NCBI GenBank assembly: GCA_913020495.1
Contig: CAJWBJ010000004.1
Coordinates: 1 to 64,000, forward strand
Reading direction: 5' to 3'
Source of the DNA: an uncultured Oleiphilus sp.
GTDB taxonomy: Bacteria; Pseudomonadota; Gammaproteobacteria; Pseudomonadales; Oleiphilaceae
Length of the DNA stretch: 64,000 nt
The position numbers and the translations under genes were made by a program. Of this stretch, positions 10,625-21,166 are shown piece by piece. Each line of letters begins with the position of its first letter. Position 1 is the first letter of the stretch. The notes below the pieces were generated by a model. It searched no databases. It had not been told where the DNA came from and saw only the letters and a program-made list of their open reading frames with translations.

Positions 10625-12007
10625 TTGTTACAGAAAAATAATAGTAAATCCAACAACTTAAAAGGTTCAACAATGAAAGAATCAAAAAAAATAAATGATA
10701 AGGTAAAGTCCTTTAAAGGTACTTTATCTGCCATAGCACTCGCTACGATATCAATGTCTTCGCTTGCAGCAACCGCTTTGGATAATGGAACTCCGGTTAC
10801 AGGTCTTAGTGGGTCTTCAGGTAGTCAGGTTTTATATGAGCTGACTGTACCCGCAGGAGCGACTAATTTGAGCTTTAATATGTCTGGTGGATCAGGTGAT
10901 GCTGATTTGTATGTGAAATTTGGTAGCCAGGCATCATCTTCAAATTGGGATTGTCGACCATATAAATATGGGAATGATGAAACATGTGATGTCAGCTCAG
11001 CACAGACTGGCACGTATAGTGTAATGATTGATGCTTATTCGACTTATAGTGGTGTGGCGCTTGTTGGTTCTTATGATGATGGAAGTAACCCGCCACCGCC
11101 GCCACCGCCTTCGAGTGGTGTAACTAACGCGGCAGCAGCGGGTGATAGTATCACTCGAGGTTTTGGTGCTGACTGTACCGGTAACTACTGGTGGTGGGAT
11201 TTAGCTTGTTTGCTAGGTGGCGATCAGCCAGAGCACTCATGGTTTGATGGTTGGTCATCAAATGTTAACAGTGTTGCAGATCGTTATCAGGCGCTCGATT
11301 CTTCTATTACAGCTAATAAAGATGCTTCAATGTCAGGTGCTGAAATGAGTGGCGCGGGGGACCAAGGTACAGAACCTAACTTTGCAGCTCAAGCAGCCGC
11401 TATTGTGGCGCAATCACCTGTACCAGATCACGTTGAAATTGTGTTAGGTGGGAATGATATTTGTAATCGGGACTGTATTGACCCTGCAAATTGCTCGGAT
11501 CCTATCTACAGTGATGCTGATTGGACGCAAGCTGTCCGAAACGGCCTGAATACATTGATGACGGGCTTACCAGCAGGATCAAGTGTGATGATGGGTAGTG
11601 TCCCGCGCATGCAGGATCTACGTCAAGCCGGCTTGGATAAGCAAGCAACTACTTATAGAATTGACTGCGAATCGTTATGGTCTACTTATGATGTATGTCG
11701 AATTGTCACCAATGGTGGAACGCTTAACGGTGAATCATTAGCGACTCGATTAGCTGGTGTTGCTGCAGCGCAGCAGTCATATAATGCGATTGTTCGTCAA
11801 GAAGTTACAGCTTACAACAGTAATTCAAATGGTATGAACCCAAATGGAATTGAGCTTGTTGCTGAGTATGTTGATGAAAATACGCCATCAGCAGGAACCT
11901 TCCAATTTGGAGCCGATAATATCGATGGTGGTGATTGTTTCCATCCTAATGTAGCAACTCAAAGCAAGATCGCTGATTTTATGTGGAATGCAAACCCATT
12001 TAAATAG
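10625..12007 (+). CDS. Secreted SGNH/GDSL hydrolase with N-terminal PPC (pre-peptidase C-terminal) domain
   Basis: Signal sequence, PPC-like GSGDADLYVKFG, poly-Pro linker, GDSITRGFG, LGGNDICN. Likely start is ATG at 10673. Confidence 0.82.
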   Translation: MLQKNNSKSNNLKGSTMKESKKINDKVKSFKGTLSAIALATISMSSLAATALDNGTPVTGLSGSSGSQVLYELTVPAGATNLSFNMSGGSGDADLYVKFGSQASSSNWDCRPYKYGNDETCDVSSAQTGTYSVMIDAYSTYSGVALVGSYDDGSNPPPPPPPSSGVTNAAAAGDSITRGFGADCTGNYWWWDLACLLGGDQPEHSWFDGWSSNVNSVADRYQALDSSITANKDASMSGAEMSGAGDQGTEPNFAAQAAAIVAQSPVPDHVEIVLGGNDICNRDCIDPANCSDPIYSDADWTQAVRNGLNTLMTGLPAGSSVMMGSVPRMQDLRQAGLDKQATTYRIDCESLWSTYDVCRIVTNGGTLNGESLATRLAGVAAAQQSYNAIVRQEVTAYNSNSNGMNPNGIELVAEYVDENTPSAGTFQFGADNIDGGDCFHPNVATQSKIADFMWNANPFK

Positions 12008-12027
12008 GCTTATTATTCACGAATGAT

Positions 12028-12067
12028 AATCACCTCATAGCTTGAGTCTTTGAGGTGATTTTTTTTG
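12028..12067 (+). terminator. Rho-independent terminator of the SGNH hydrolase gene
   Basis: AATCACCTCA...TGAGGTGATT perfect 10-bp stem followed by a T-run, 20 bp after the stop codon. Confidence 0.85.
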
Positions 12068-12432
12068 TACTTTATTTCTTTGCATGACTTGTTCTGGGGG
12101 TAAAAATTTAACTCTTGTGTGTAGCAAGCAAGTAAAAAGTCAGCATTAAATTAATGAGGAAAGTTAAGCCGGTTCCATACAGCTGTTAAATTGAATAAAA
12201 CACACTAACAACTCTACTAATTGTTGTTCAAACAGTCTGCATTAACCGCCCAAGATTAAAATATTCAGCAGCATTACTTCTACATATAGAACAAAAAAAC
12301 ATGTAGTTGATCACCTTCTGATGTTGTTAAGCGAAAATCAAACCAAATAAGCTGGTCAAAACATGACATTTTGTGCATAGTGAGCATACAATAAAGATGT
12401 ATTTGAATGCATCACTACAATAAAAATAATAA

Positions 12433-13509
12433 ATGGAACATCTTGTCATGACGTCATTGCCTCGTCGTACCGTCTCTGCTTTGTATGCAAAACTAATCCA
12501 TAAATATTTAGAAAATTGCTCTTTGGATCTAAATGATCAGCAAAAACTGAAGAAGCTATTTCTTAATAAGTCAGAAGATTTTGGTGGGCAGATTGCTATT
12601 TCAGAACTTGAATTCCTGATACAAGAAACAAAGTGCTTTTTTTATGATAAACCATTAGGGCTCGAAGTGGGGAGGCATATTCATCCATCAGATTTTGGCA
12701 TTATTGGTTATGCCTTAATGAATTGCAAAACGCTTCATCATGCGTTTTTGTTTGCCGTAAAATATAAACATCAGTTAAACAGTAGCTTGGCTATTAATTT
12801 ATCATCATCAGGTGAAATTTTTCGTTTTCAAATGATGAATCTCATGAATTCAAGTGAAATTGGTACATTGATAGAACTTGATTTTATTGCTGCGTTGCAA
12901 TTATCTCGTTATTTGGTTGGTAGCCAGAGGTATTCAGAAGTTAAGTTTATACAGGTAAACTTCCAACATGCTCCTCAAGGTAGACGGGAGTTTTATAGGG
13001 AATTATTCCAATGCCCTGTTGAGTTTAATCAGCCTACAAACGAAATTTTATTCTCTAAGGCTATTATATCTTTACCAGTGCGATCATACGACGCTCAAAT
13101 GTACAAAATGTGTATGCGAAAAATACGCCGATTACAAAATAGTAAGCAGTTTGAGGATGCTTTACATAGACAAGTATTTTTCTATGTTTCAAACCACCAA
13201 GAGAGTGAGCCACTTAATATTCAGTCTATCTCGGCGCACTTTAATATGAGTCCAAGTACTTTTAAAAAGCGTTTAAAGAGTGAAGGGTATCACTTCTCTC
13301 AAATATGTGATGTCGTCCAAAAAAGTAGGGCGATGAAGCTTGTTGCAGCACCCGCTATTTCTCTAAAAGAAATAGGAGACTCTCTAGGTTTTTCGAGTCC
13401 GAGTGCCTTTAATCGTGCGTTTAAACGCTGGACAGATATGACCCCAGCAGAATATCGACGCAACAAAATAAATATGGCAGTAATGAAAAACACAGTAAAT
13501 GAAAGTTAA
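12433..13509 (+). CDS. AraC-family transcriptional regulator (arabinose-binding-like N-terminus)
   Basis: C-terminal HTH: SISAHFNMSPSTFKKRLKSEG, SLKEIGDSLGFSSPSAFNRAFKRWTDMTPAEYRR. Confidence 0.88.
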   Translation: MEHLVMTSLPRRTVSALYAKLIHKYLENCSLDLNDQQKLKKLFLNKSEDFGGQIAISELEFLIQETKCFFYDKPLGLEVGRHIHPSDFGIIGYALMNCKTLHHAFLFAVKYKHQLNSSLAINLSSSGEIFRFQMMNLMNSSEIGTLIELDFIAALQLSRYLVGSQRYSEVKFIQVNFQHAPQGRREFYRELFQCPVEFNQPTNEILFSKAIISLPVRSYDAQMYKMCMRKIRRLQNSKQFEDALHRQVFFYVSNHQESEPLNIQSISAHFNMSPSTFKKRLKSEGYHFSQICDVVQKSRAMKLVAAPAISLKEIGDSLGFSSPSAFNRAFKRWTDMTPAEYRRNKINMAVMKNTVNES

Positions 13510-13592
13510 CCCGACTTGCTACCACCGTCTTAACCATGTATAAAAATTGCTATTACGCAGTGTAATTATATATTTGATCAAATAGAGTAGTT

Positions 13593-14237
13593 TTGATGAA
13601 ACCTGTTCGTGCTAAAGAAGAAATAGATAAGATAAAAGAAAAAATCCTGAATTGTTCACTTGATATTATTGTCTCAGATGGCTTTCCTGCTTTAACCATG
13701 CGGCGTCTCGCCCGTGAAATTGGTATGACGGCGCCAAATATTTACAATTATTTTAGTAATAAAGATGAAATTTATCTTACCTTAATGATTAAAGGCTTCG
13801 ATCAATTAGTTTCATCTTTACAGGCAGAAATAAACAACCATGCAGATTCATTTGAACGAATCAGGTCTGTGATGGCAATGTATTTGGAATTTGGTATAGA
13901 GAATAAACGCTACTACGAAATCATGTTTTCAAGTAGCTCGCCAAAGTATCGTGATTATATTGGAACGGACCATGAAGCGTTGTCTACACAAGAGCATGAT
14001 ATCTCTATGCAGCTAGCAACCCTGGCTTTAACAGTAGTTCAGGAATTCGCCGTTCAGCGTGGTAAAGTGCTGGACGTCAATGATGCCCGTGTGACACTAA
14101 CAATGTTATGGAGCCTGCTTCACGGGATGATTAACTTACACAATAGCCAAAATATAGATTACTTAGTGGATGATGTATCATCAGTCTATGAAACTATTGT
14201 TGATCGTGTAATGGCTCAGATCGATGTTTTATTTTAA
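13593..14237 (+). CDS. TetR/AcrR-family transcriptional regulator
   Basis: N-terminal HTH: FPALTMRRLAREIGMTAPNIYNYFSNKDEIYLTLM. Confidence 0.88.
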   Translation: MMKPVRAKEEIDKIKEKILNCSLDIIVSDGFPALTMRRLAREIGMTAPNIYNYFSNKDEIYLTLMIKGFDQLVSSLQAEINNHADSFERIRSVMAMYLEFGIENKRYYEIMFSSSSPKYRDYIGTDHEALSTQEHDISMQLATLALTVVQEFAVQRGKVLDVNDARVTLTMLWSLLHGMINLHNSQNIDYLVDDVSSVYETIVDRVMAQIDVLF

Positions 14238-17213
14238 GCTTAATTCTATTAGTTGAGCTATAGGCATTGGCTTATAATATAAATAGCCTTGAGCAAAACC
14301 ACAGTGTTGTTTTTGTAAGAATGATGCTTGGTTTTGGGTTTCAACTCCTTCAGCAATAACCTTCAGTTCTAGTGTTTGAGCAATGGCAATGATCGCTGTG
14401 ACTATGGCATCATCGCTTGAGTTGTTTGAAAGGTCTTGAATAAATGACTTATCAATTTTAAGTTGATCAATCGGAAAGCGTTTCAAATAGCTCAATGATG
14501 AATAACCAGTGCCAAAATCATCAATTGATAGGCAGATGCCTAATGCCTTTAAGGTGTTAAGGGCTTGAGCAGTCTCCTCAATATCCTCGATTAAAGTGCC
14601 TTCAGTCAGTTCAACGGTAAATCGATCAGCAGGGCAGTTAGGGTAAGCCTTAATAGCTTTTTGAATAACAGAGCATAAGTGCTCAGAGTGCCTAAACTGG
14701 TAAGCAGCGACGTTTACTGCCATCCTTACATCGGATAAGCCTGAATCATATAGGGTTTGCCAATCGCTAAATGCTTGCTCTATAACCCAATCGCCAATAA
14801 CTTCTATAAGGCCTGTTTCTTCTGCAAGCGGAATGAATGTTTCAGGAGATATCCACTGGCCATCTTCATCTTTCCAGCGTATTAGTGCTTCAAAGCCAAT
14901 AATATTACCGTTATTGATATTAACTTGAGGTTGATAAACAAGTTCAAATGCTTTGCTGTAAACCGCATGTCGAAGTTTGTTTTCTAGTGCTAAGCGACCT
15001 TGTGCTTTTTCATTCATGTCTTGTTGGTAGAACTGAAAGCGGTTCTTTCCCGCGTCTTTAGCATGGTACATCGCGAGATCAGCATTTCTTAGCAGTTCTT
15101 TTGGGTTCTTTCCATCTTGAGGGTAAAGTGAAATGCCGATGCTGGAAGATACTACTAACTGGTTTCCAGAAAGGAAAACAGGGATTCCTAATTCGCTTAA
15201 TATTTTATCAGCAATATCTATGACACATGCTTCGCCCTTTATTGCGCTAATAATAATCGTAAATTCATCGCCGCCTAAGCGTGCGACGGTATCTTCTGCA
15301 CGAACATAAGATTGTAAAATTGTTGAAATATGCTGGAGTAGTTGGTCGCCATGATCATGACCTAGCGAGTCATTCACTGTTTTAAAGTTGTCTAAATCGA
15401 AGAGCAATACGCCAACTTGCTCTTTGTGTCGGTCGGCACTGATAATTGCTTGATCTAAACGGTCCATTAGTAAGCGACGGTTTGCTAATTTTGTTAGAGG
15501 GTCATAAAAGGCAAGCTGTTCAATTGTTGCTTCTGCTTGAGCTTTAAGTTTAGCTTGGTGCATATGAAAGAGTGCAGCACTTATATCATCACTCAAACTG
15601 CTCAATAATTCAGACATCTCGTTATCGAAAACATCTTTTTGGGCAGAGTAGAGAGTGAATATAGCAATGACCTCTTTCTCAAAGAAAAGAGGTACGGCAG
15701 CCAATGCTGCATAGCCTCGTTCAATGGCTGCTTTACGCCATGGCCAAAAGTCAGGGTCGCTAAGTACATCATTTACACAAGAGACTTGTCTAGTTTTCGC
15801 AGCTATACCGACAGGCCCTTTAGACCATTCTGATTCATCAATACGCATTTGGGTTTTTTGCAAATAACCGCTTTCAGAACCCGCAAAAAACTCAGGCCTC
15901 ACAATATGTTCATCAAATGATCCTATCCAAGCCATTTTAAGTCCGCCGTGCGTCACAGCAATATCACAAATTTTTTGGAATAGAATATCCTTGTCTTGAA
16001 GGCGTGTGATTGCCTGATTAGTATGGCTAAGTACTCTATATACACGACTCAAACTTGCAAATTGTTCTTCTGCCTTTTTGCGCTTCGTGATTTCTCGTAA
16101 AGAGTGAACCATTGCTGAAAAATTTTCACTAAAATGCAAGGCGGAGAGTGCAACTTCATACCATTTCTGGTGATTGTCATCGAAAAACTCAAAATCATGA
16201 AGTGATTTTTTCTGAACAATTGACTGACAGATAGGGCAATTTGTTTTAGTGACAGAGCTGGAATGAAGTATGTCATGGCAATGCTTTCCGACAACATCTT
16301 GATCGAACATGCTCCTAACGATTCTATTTGCCTGTTGAATAACGCCATACTGATCAATGATGACGGTCGCATCACTAACATTATCATAGGATTTAACAAC
16401 TCTGGATAAACTTTGAAATGGGCGAGTTAAAGCTGATTCAATCAGTGCCTGATAGATAGCCCAAAAAGAGAGGAATTTGAATATATGACCTATTAGTAAG
16501 GCAGGCGCACTTAAACCTTCGTAAAGCGTAAAGCAAAGCTCTGCAGAAATTGTCAGGCCGATAGAAATTAAAAGTAGGTTCTTAGTACTGTCTTCTATTT
16601 TATAACGCTTATGCCTGAGATGAATTGCCGCAAGACATAAAATAAAAATAATGATGTATTCACTCACTATTTTGGAAGTGGTAAGGCCTTCACCTTGTAC
16701 AAACATTTGAGGGAAGTTTTGAGTAAGAATAACTGTTAAGGCGACTAAACTTACTAGCCCAATACCAAAAAAAATGAACTTAGGATTTAATTTTTTAGTG
16801 AGTGTTAAAGGTGCCAATAATAAAATGAATGCTTCAAGGTAGCGAGCAATAATCCAAAACTGTATTGTCACGGTGGTATCCAGTGGTACAAAAACAATCA
16901 AATCTTTAAAACTTAAGGTATGAAAGAGATCAATAATCCCTATCCAAAAATAGCCGCAGCCCAGGTAAAGTAAAAATTGATTCCTTGAAAATGCAAAGGT
17001 ATTCCAGGAAACAACGAAGCTCATGATCGCAATACCTATTGCGAATAGCTCAATAAGCGTGTGAAATAATATTGAATTGAAAGAGCTGCATACTAATAAT
17101 GCAATTGAAATATATAGAGGGATGCGCCAATGTTGTTGAATATTGGCAGTCTGCTGTACGCTAGAAAGCAATTGACCACTTTGTTGACTTTTTTTAGCGT
17201 GTTTAAGGTTCAC
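14229..17213 (-). CDS. Membrane sensor GGDEF-EAL protein (MASE-like TM region, PAS, GAF)
   Basis: N-terminal multi-TM region, PAS, GAF; RLGGDEFTIIIS and GFEALIRWKDED, DDFGTGYSSL, KIDKSFI motifs. Confidence 0.93.
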   Translation of the reverse strand: MNLKHAKKSQQSGQLLSSVQQTANIQQHWRIPLYISIALLVCSSFNSILFHTLIELFAIGIAIMSFVVSWNTFAFSRNQFLLYLGCGYFWIGIIDLFHTLSFKDLIVFVPLDTTVTIQFWIIARYLEAFILLLAPLTLTKKLNPKFIFFGIGLVSLVALTVILTQNFPQMFVQGEGLTTSKIVSEYIIIFILCLAAIHLRHKRYKIEDSTKNLLLISIGLTISAELCFTLYEGLSAPALLIGHIFKFLSFWAIYQALIESALTRPFQSLSRVVKSYDNVSDATVIIDQYGVIQQANRIVRSMFDQDVVGKHCHDILHSSSVTKTNCPICQSIVQKKSLHDFEFFDDNHQKWYEVALSALHFSENFSAMVHSLREITKRKKAEEQFASLSRVYRVLSHTNQAITRLQDKDILFQKICDIAVTHGGLKMAWIGSFDEHIVRPEFFAGSESGYLQKTQMRIDESEWSKGPVGIAAKTRQVSCVNDVLSDPDFWPWRKAAIERGYAALAAVPLFFEKEVIAIFTLYSAQKDVFDNEMSELLSSLSDDISAALFHMHQAKLKAQAEATIEQLAFYDPLTKLANRRLLMDRLDQAIISADRHKEQVGVLLFDLDNFKTVNDSLGHDHGDQLLQHISTILQSYVRAEDTVARLGGDEFTIIISAIKGEACVIDIADKILSELGIPVFLSGNQLVVSSSIGISLYPQDGKNPKELLRNADLAMYHAKDAGKNRFQFYQQDMNEKAQGRLALENKLRHAVYSKAFELVYQPQVNINNGNIIGFEALIRWKDEDGQWISPETFIPLAEETGLIEVIGDWVIEQAFSDWQTLYDSGLSDVRMAVNVAAYQFRHSEHLCSVIQKAIKAYPNCPADRFTVELTEGTLIEDIEETAQALNTLKALGICLSIDDFGTGYSSLSYLKRFPIDQLKIDKSFIQDLSNNSSDDAIVTAIIAIAQTLELKVIAEGVETQNQASFLQKQHCGFAQGYLYYKPMPIAQLIELSLK

Positions 17214-17421
17214 GTATTCAAATAATCCACGTTATATTAATGCGAAATCTACTGATGATTTAAGTATAGCGAAGCTTTTTTGGAACGCTATTACTTGGTG
17301 GTAAATCTAAAAAAACCTGAGACGTCACTTTATTCAAATATTTAGTTTTGTAGCCCATTCCAATTTGCTCTTCTTCGCCATAGAATGAATAAAAATGCTT
17401 ATATAAACAAAAGAGGCTCTC

Positions 17422-17658
17422 ATGAAATTTAATTCGGAATTACTGAACGAACTTAATGTATTAAAAATGTTTGATCTTTCAAGCTCTCAATTAGGTATAA
17501 AGGTTCACCATGATGCTGAGCCCGAAACTATTGAAGCGACGCAACGTTTATTTGATAAAGGACTGATTACGCAAACTGATGGCGGTTATTTAACCGGTTT
17601 AGGGCGTGACGCAGCTGAACATTCGACTAACCTGCTTACTATTTTAACAACCGCTTAA
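17422..17658 (+). CDS. TIGR02647-like small conserved protein
   Basis: 78 aa; MKFNSELLNELNVLKMFDLSSSQLGIKVH...LFDKGLITQTDGGYLTGLG pattern resembles this family. Confidence 0.7.
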   Translation: MKFNSELLNELNVLKMFDLSSSQLGIKVHHDAEPETIEATQRLFDKGLITQTDGGYLTGLGRDAAEHSTNLLTILTTA

Positions 17659-17667
17659 TATAACTGT

Positions 17668-18690
17668 ATGAAAATGCATCAAAATGACTCGGTTAGTTCG
17701 TCTTTACTTGAGTCATTACTTGCTGGGGCGCATTTTCATCATGCCAATCTAAAGCTTGTTTTTGAACAGGCTGGTTTGGACCCACATATTCTGGAAGATC
17801 ATAACCGGCTTCACTTGGATCAAGTTGGCCCTCTACTTAGAAGTTTATGGCTCGAAATGGGGGATGAGGCAAGCGGGTTTCTTTCTAGACCTCTTAAATT
17901 AGGGGTCTTTAGTATGATGTGCCATGCGCTGATTACATCGGGTAACCTGAGAAGAGGCTTGTTGCGTAGTGCGCGTTTTATTGAGTTACTCAGTGATGAT
18001 TTATCATTGGAACTTAAAGAAACAGGGGACGAGGCGCATTTTATTATCCACTATACAAACCCTCATAACTTAGACCAAACCTTCTTCGTCACTTCTTTGT
18101 TTGTTATCTGGATCAGATTATCGTGTTGGTTAATCGAACAACCAATGATGCTTGAACGGATTCAGTTTAAATTTCCAAAACCTGCTTATAGCGAAGAATT
18201 CTCTTTAATGTTCCCTTGCAGGCATAGCTTTTCGCAGTCATCAAACAGAGTTGTATTTAATAAGCGGTTATTATCAATCCCTATTCAACAAGATAGTGAA
18301 ACTCTGACTACATTTTTACATAATGCGCCGGAATCATTGCTGACACAGTTCCGATCAGATATTAGCTTAACAGCACAAATCAGGCGTTTATTGCTGCATA
18401 GAAACGGGATGCAAACTGAAATAGAAAATATGAGTTTCGAGTCAGTTTCTTCTGAACTTAATATGACTACCCACACTTTAAGACGTCGTTTAAAAGATGA
18501 GGGAAATAGCTTTCAAGAAATTAAAGACAGCATACGAAGAGATAGAGCGATGGAGTTGCTTGATAAACCAACTCTGATGTTACACGACATTGCTGTACAG
18601 CTAGGATTTTCAGAACCCGCAGCATTTAATAGAGCATTTAAAAAGTGGACAGGCTTAACACCGGGTCAATATAGAGAGGCAAGTAAATAA
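17668..18690 (+). CDS. AraC-family transcriptional regulator (arabinose-binding-like N-terminus)
   Basis: C-terminal HTH: SSELNMTTHTLRRRLKDEG, MLHDIAVQLGFSEPAAFNRAFKKWTGLTPGQYR. Confidence 0.9.
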   Translation: MKMHQNDSVSSSLLESLLAGAHFHHANLKLVFEQAGLDPHILEDHNRLHLDQVGPLLRSLWLEMGDEASGFLSRPLKLGVFSMMCHALITSGNLRRGLLRSARFIELLSDDLSLELKETGDEAHFIIHYTNPHNLDQTFFVTSLFVIWIRLSCWLIEQPMMLERIQFKFPKPAYSEEFSLMFPCRHSFSQSSNRVVFNKRLLSIPIQQDSETLTTFLHNAPESLLTQFRSDISLTAQIRRLLLHRNGMQTEIENMSFESVSSELNMTTHTLRRRLKDEGNSFQEIKDSIRRDRAMELLDKPTLMLHDIAVQLGFSEPAAFNRAFKKWTGLTPGQYREASK

Positions 18691-18909
18691 CGCTTGTATA
18701 AGAGATATAGTAAATATATGGTGCGGATAACTATTTATTATATTATACCTATGCTTGGTTGTGATTTATAATTCTACCTGAATACTAATTACCTCAGCTT
18801 GTTATTCTCTGTTTGTAGAGCGCAGCATTTGCGAGCATTCTCAGTGATATCAATGACTTAAGTGGGTGCGAATTTTCGTCCGAACTGAACAATTAAAGGA
18901 ATTTAAGTA

Positions 18910-19836
18910 ATGTTTTCTTTCAGAAATATAACAAGAACCATGTTTCAAGCAGTGTTGTTTACTTACATATTAATATCATCTACTGATGTGCTTTCAGCGA
19001 TTAATACTCCTGCTACAGAGATTAGTTTTTCTGTGATTAAAACTGCGGATTCAAGTGGCTCACTTGAATCAATGGTAGTTGATGGCGGCGGTTTATTTAC
19101 GGTTAGAAGTTTGATTCATGCTGCAGTGTTAGTTCGCCACCCTAAAGGTGACTTCCTTTGGGATAGTGGAATAGGAAGTGAAGTTGAATCTCAAATGGAT
19201 GTTTTCAATTTTTTTGAATCACAACTGTTTAGTATTAATAATGTTCAGCCAGCTAGACAGCAACTTGCATCTCAAGGTTATGCAATCGAAAACCTTATGG
19301 CAATTATCCCGAGTCATATGCATTGGGATCATGTTAGCGGCTTGGAAGATTTCTTAGGCACTTCAGTCTGGGTGCAAGAGAAAAGTTATTCAGAAGCTTT
19401 AAATGGTGAAGCGCCAGCATTTATACTTTCTCAATACGATAGCCCTGATTTGAAATGGCACACACTAACTTTGATGGATAAACCATACCGGGGTTTTACA
19501 AAGAGTCTCGATATCCATGGAGATGGCTCTGCTGTTTTGGTTGATTTGTCTGGTCATTCGCATGGCCACCTTGGTTTATTTTTAACACTTAAAAGCGGTA
19601 AGCAATATTTCTTTATCGGGGATGCTACTTGGGTCATTGCTGGTGTAGAGGAAAATAAATCAAGACCTTGGATTACTGATACATTAGTAGGGGTCGATAC
19701 AGATATTGAACAAAATGCACAGGTAATCGAACAAATTCACAAACTATCAAAACAAGACCCTGACCTATTTATCGTTCCTGCGCATGATGAATTACAGTTA
19801 AAATCTTTACCTAATTTTCCAGACTTCAGTCGCTAA
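18910..19836 (+). CDS. Exported MBL-fold metallo-hydrolase
   Basis: N-terminal signal-like segment; HMHWDHVSG zinc motif, later GDATWV and VPAHD. Confidence 0.85.
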   Translation: MFSFRNITRTMFQAVLFTYILISSTDVLSAINTPATEISFSVIKTADSSGSLESMVVDGGGLFTVRSLIHAAVLVRHPKGDFLWDSGIGSEVESQMDVFNFFESQLFSINNVQPARQQLASQGYAIENLMAIIPSHMHWDHVSGLEDFLGTSVWVQEKSYSEALNGEAPAFILSQYDSPDLKWHTLTLMDKPYRGFTKSLDIHGDGSAVLVDLSGHSHGHLGLFLTLKSGKQYFFIGDATWVIAGVEENKSRPWITDTLVGVDTDIEQNAQVIEQIHKLSKQDPDLFIVPAHDELQLKSLPNFPDFSR

Positions 19837-19864
19837 TAAAGGCCAATAACAGGTATTTCAGTTC

Positions 19865-20713
19865 ATGGATTTACGTAGTTTAAGATATTTTGTGGCGACG
19901 GTGGAAACTGGCAGTATAAGCGCCGCTTCTACTCGGTGTCATGTTGCGCAGCCATCTATTACGATGGCGATTGCAAAACTTGAAGATGAATTAAACAGTA
20001 AGTTATTCGATCGTCACAGAAAAGGCAGTTCACCCACACCTGATGGTGATCGTATGTATTTAATGGCGACTGAATTACTGCAACATGCCGACAGTATTAA
20101 ACAGCAATTTTCACCGGCTGAAAAAATACATAAAATTTCTTTATCTGTTGACAAAACGATACGCATTACAACTCTCGAAGAGCTGTTTTCTCAGTCTAAG
20201 TACGAATTTAACTCACTGCAATTTGAAATATTAAGTGACTCTAGATCTGATGAATTAAAGAGCGCCGATATGCGCTTGACTACTCAGAAAAATTGTCTAA
20301 ATTCAGAAACTTTTATTTCTTTAGCCTTTGAAGAGTATGCTTTATTAGTACCAAATAATAGCTTGCTCGCCTATCAAAAAAAATTAAGTTTAAATGATTT
20401 GAATGACCAGAGTGTTATCGAGCGGATACATTGTGAAAATCAGGCTTTATTTGACCAAACCATTACGCAGTTAGGAATTAAGGTTCATACCGTTGCGAAA
20501 GTAGAAAGCGAAGAATGGGCGCATGCTTTGGTAGGGGCAGGGTTAGGAATTACTTTTGCACCTGTACCGAAAAACTTTAGTGACCCAAGATTTACTATAC
20601 GCCCTTTATCTGATTGGTTATCTATTAAGACACCCACGCGTGAAATAGGACTAGCGATCCAAAAATCTAAAATTGCACAATTGGAGGCTATTTTACCGAG
20701 CCTGAAGAAATAG
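19865..20713 (+). CDS. LysR-family transcriptional regulator
   Basis: MDLRSLRYFVATVETGSISAASTRCHVAQPSITMAIAKLEDELNSKLFDR HTH. Confidence 0.92.
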   Translation: MDLRSLRYFVATVETGSISAASTRCHVAQPSITMAIAKLEDELNSKLFDRHRKGSSPTPDGDRMYLMATELLQHADSIKQQFSPAEKIHKISLSVDKTIRITTLEELFSQSKYEFNSLQFEILSDSRSDELKSADMRLTTQKNCLNSETFISLAFEEYALLVPNNSLLAYQKKLSLNDLNDQSVIERIHCENQALFDQTITQLGIKVHTVAKVESEEWAHALVGAGLGITFAPVPKNFSDPRFTIRPLSDWLSIKTPTREIGLAIQKSKIAQLEAILPSLKK

Positions 20714-20714
20714 T

Positions 20715-21107
20715 TTATTTAATCACTTTAGCCATTAAAAGTTCGATCATGTAGCCATCAGGGTCTTTTACAAATGCCAATATAGTGCTTCCGTGTTTCA
20801 TTGGGCCGGCTGGTCGAACGACTTCCCCTCCTTTTTGCTCTATTTTTTCGCATGCAAGATAAACGTTATCGACCTCTACGGCTAAATGCCCGAAGCCATC
20901 GCCCAGATTATACTCCGTGGTATCCCAGTTATGAGTCAGTTCTATTGCAGTATGTTCTGATTCATCTCCATAGCCAAGAAAAGCCAGGGTGAATTTACCT
21001 TCAGGGTAATCTTTTTGTCGCAATAAATTCATACCTAAAATTTCAGTATAGAAATTGATAGATTTCTCAAGATTTACGACTCTTAGCATTGTGTGTAGCA
21101 ATCTCAT
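20715..21107 (-). CDS. gloA: Lactoylglutathione lyase (glyoxalase I)
   Basis: MRLLHTMLRVVNLEKSINFYTEILGMNLLR; TAIELTHNWD; GFGHLAVEVDN; KDPDGYMIELL. Confidence 0.93.
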   Translation of the reverse strand: MRLLHTMLRVVNLEKSINFYTEILGMNLLRQKDYPEGKFTLAFLGYGDESEHTAIELTHNWDTTEYNLGDGFGHLAVEVDNVYLACEKIEQKGGEVVRPAGPMKHGSTILAFVKDPDGYMIELLMAKVIK

Positions 21108-21166
21108 GTTTGTTAACTCCTTGCAGAATTTTTAATACTAATTCCAGCATGCTATTGATTTCATCT

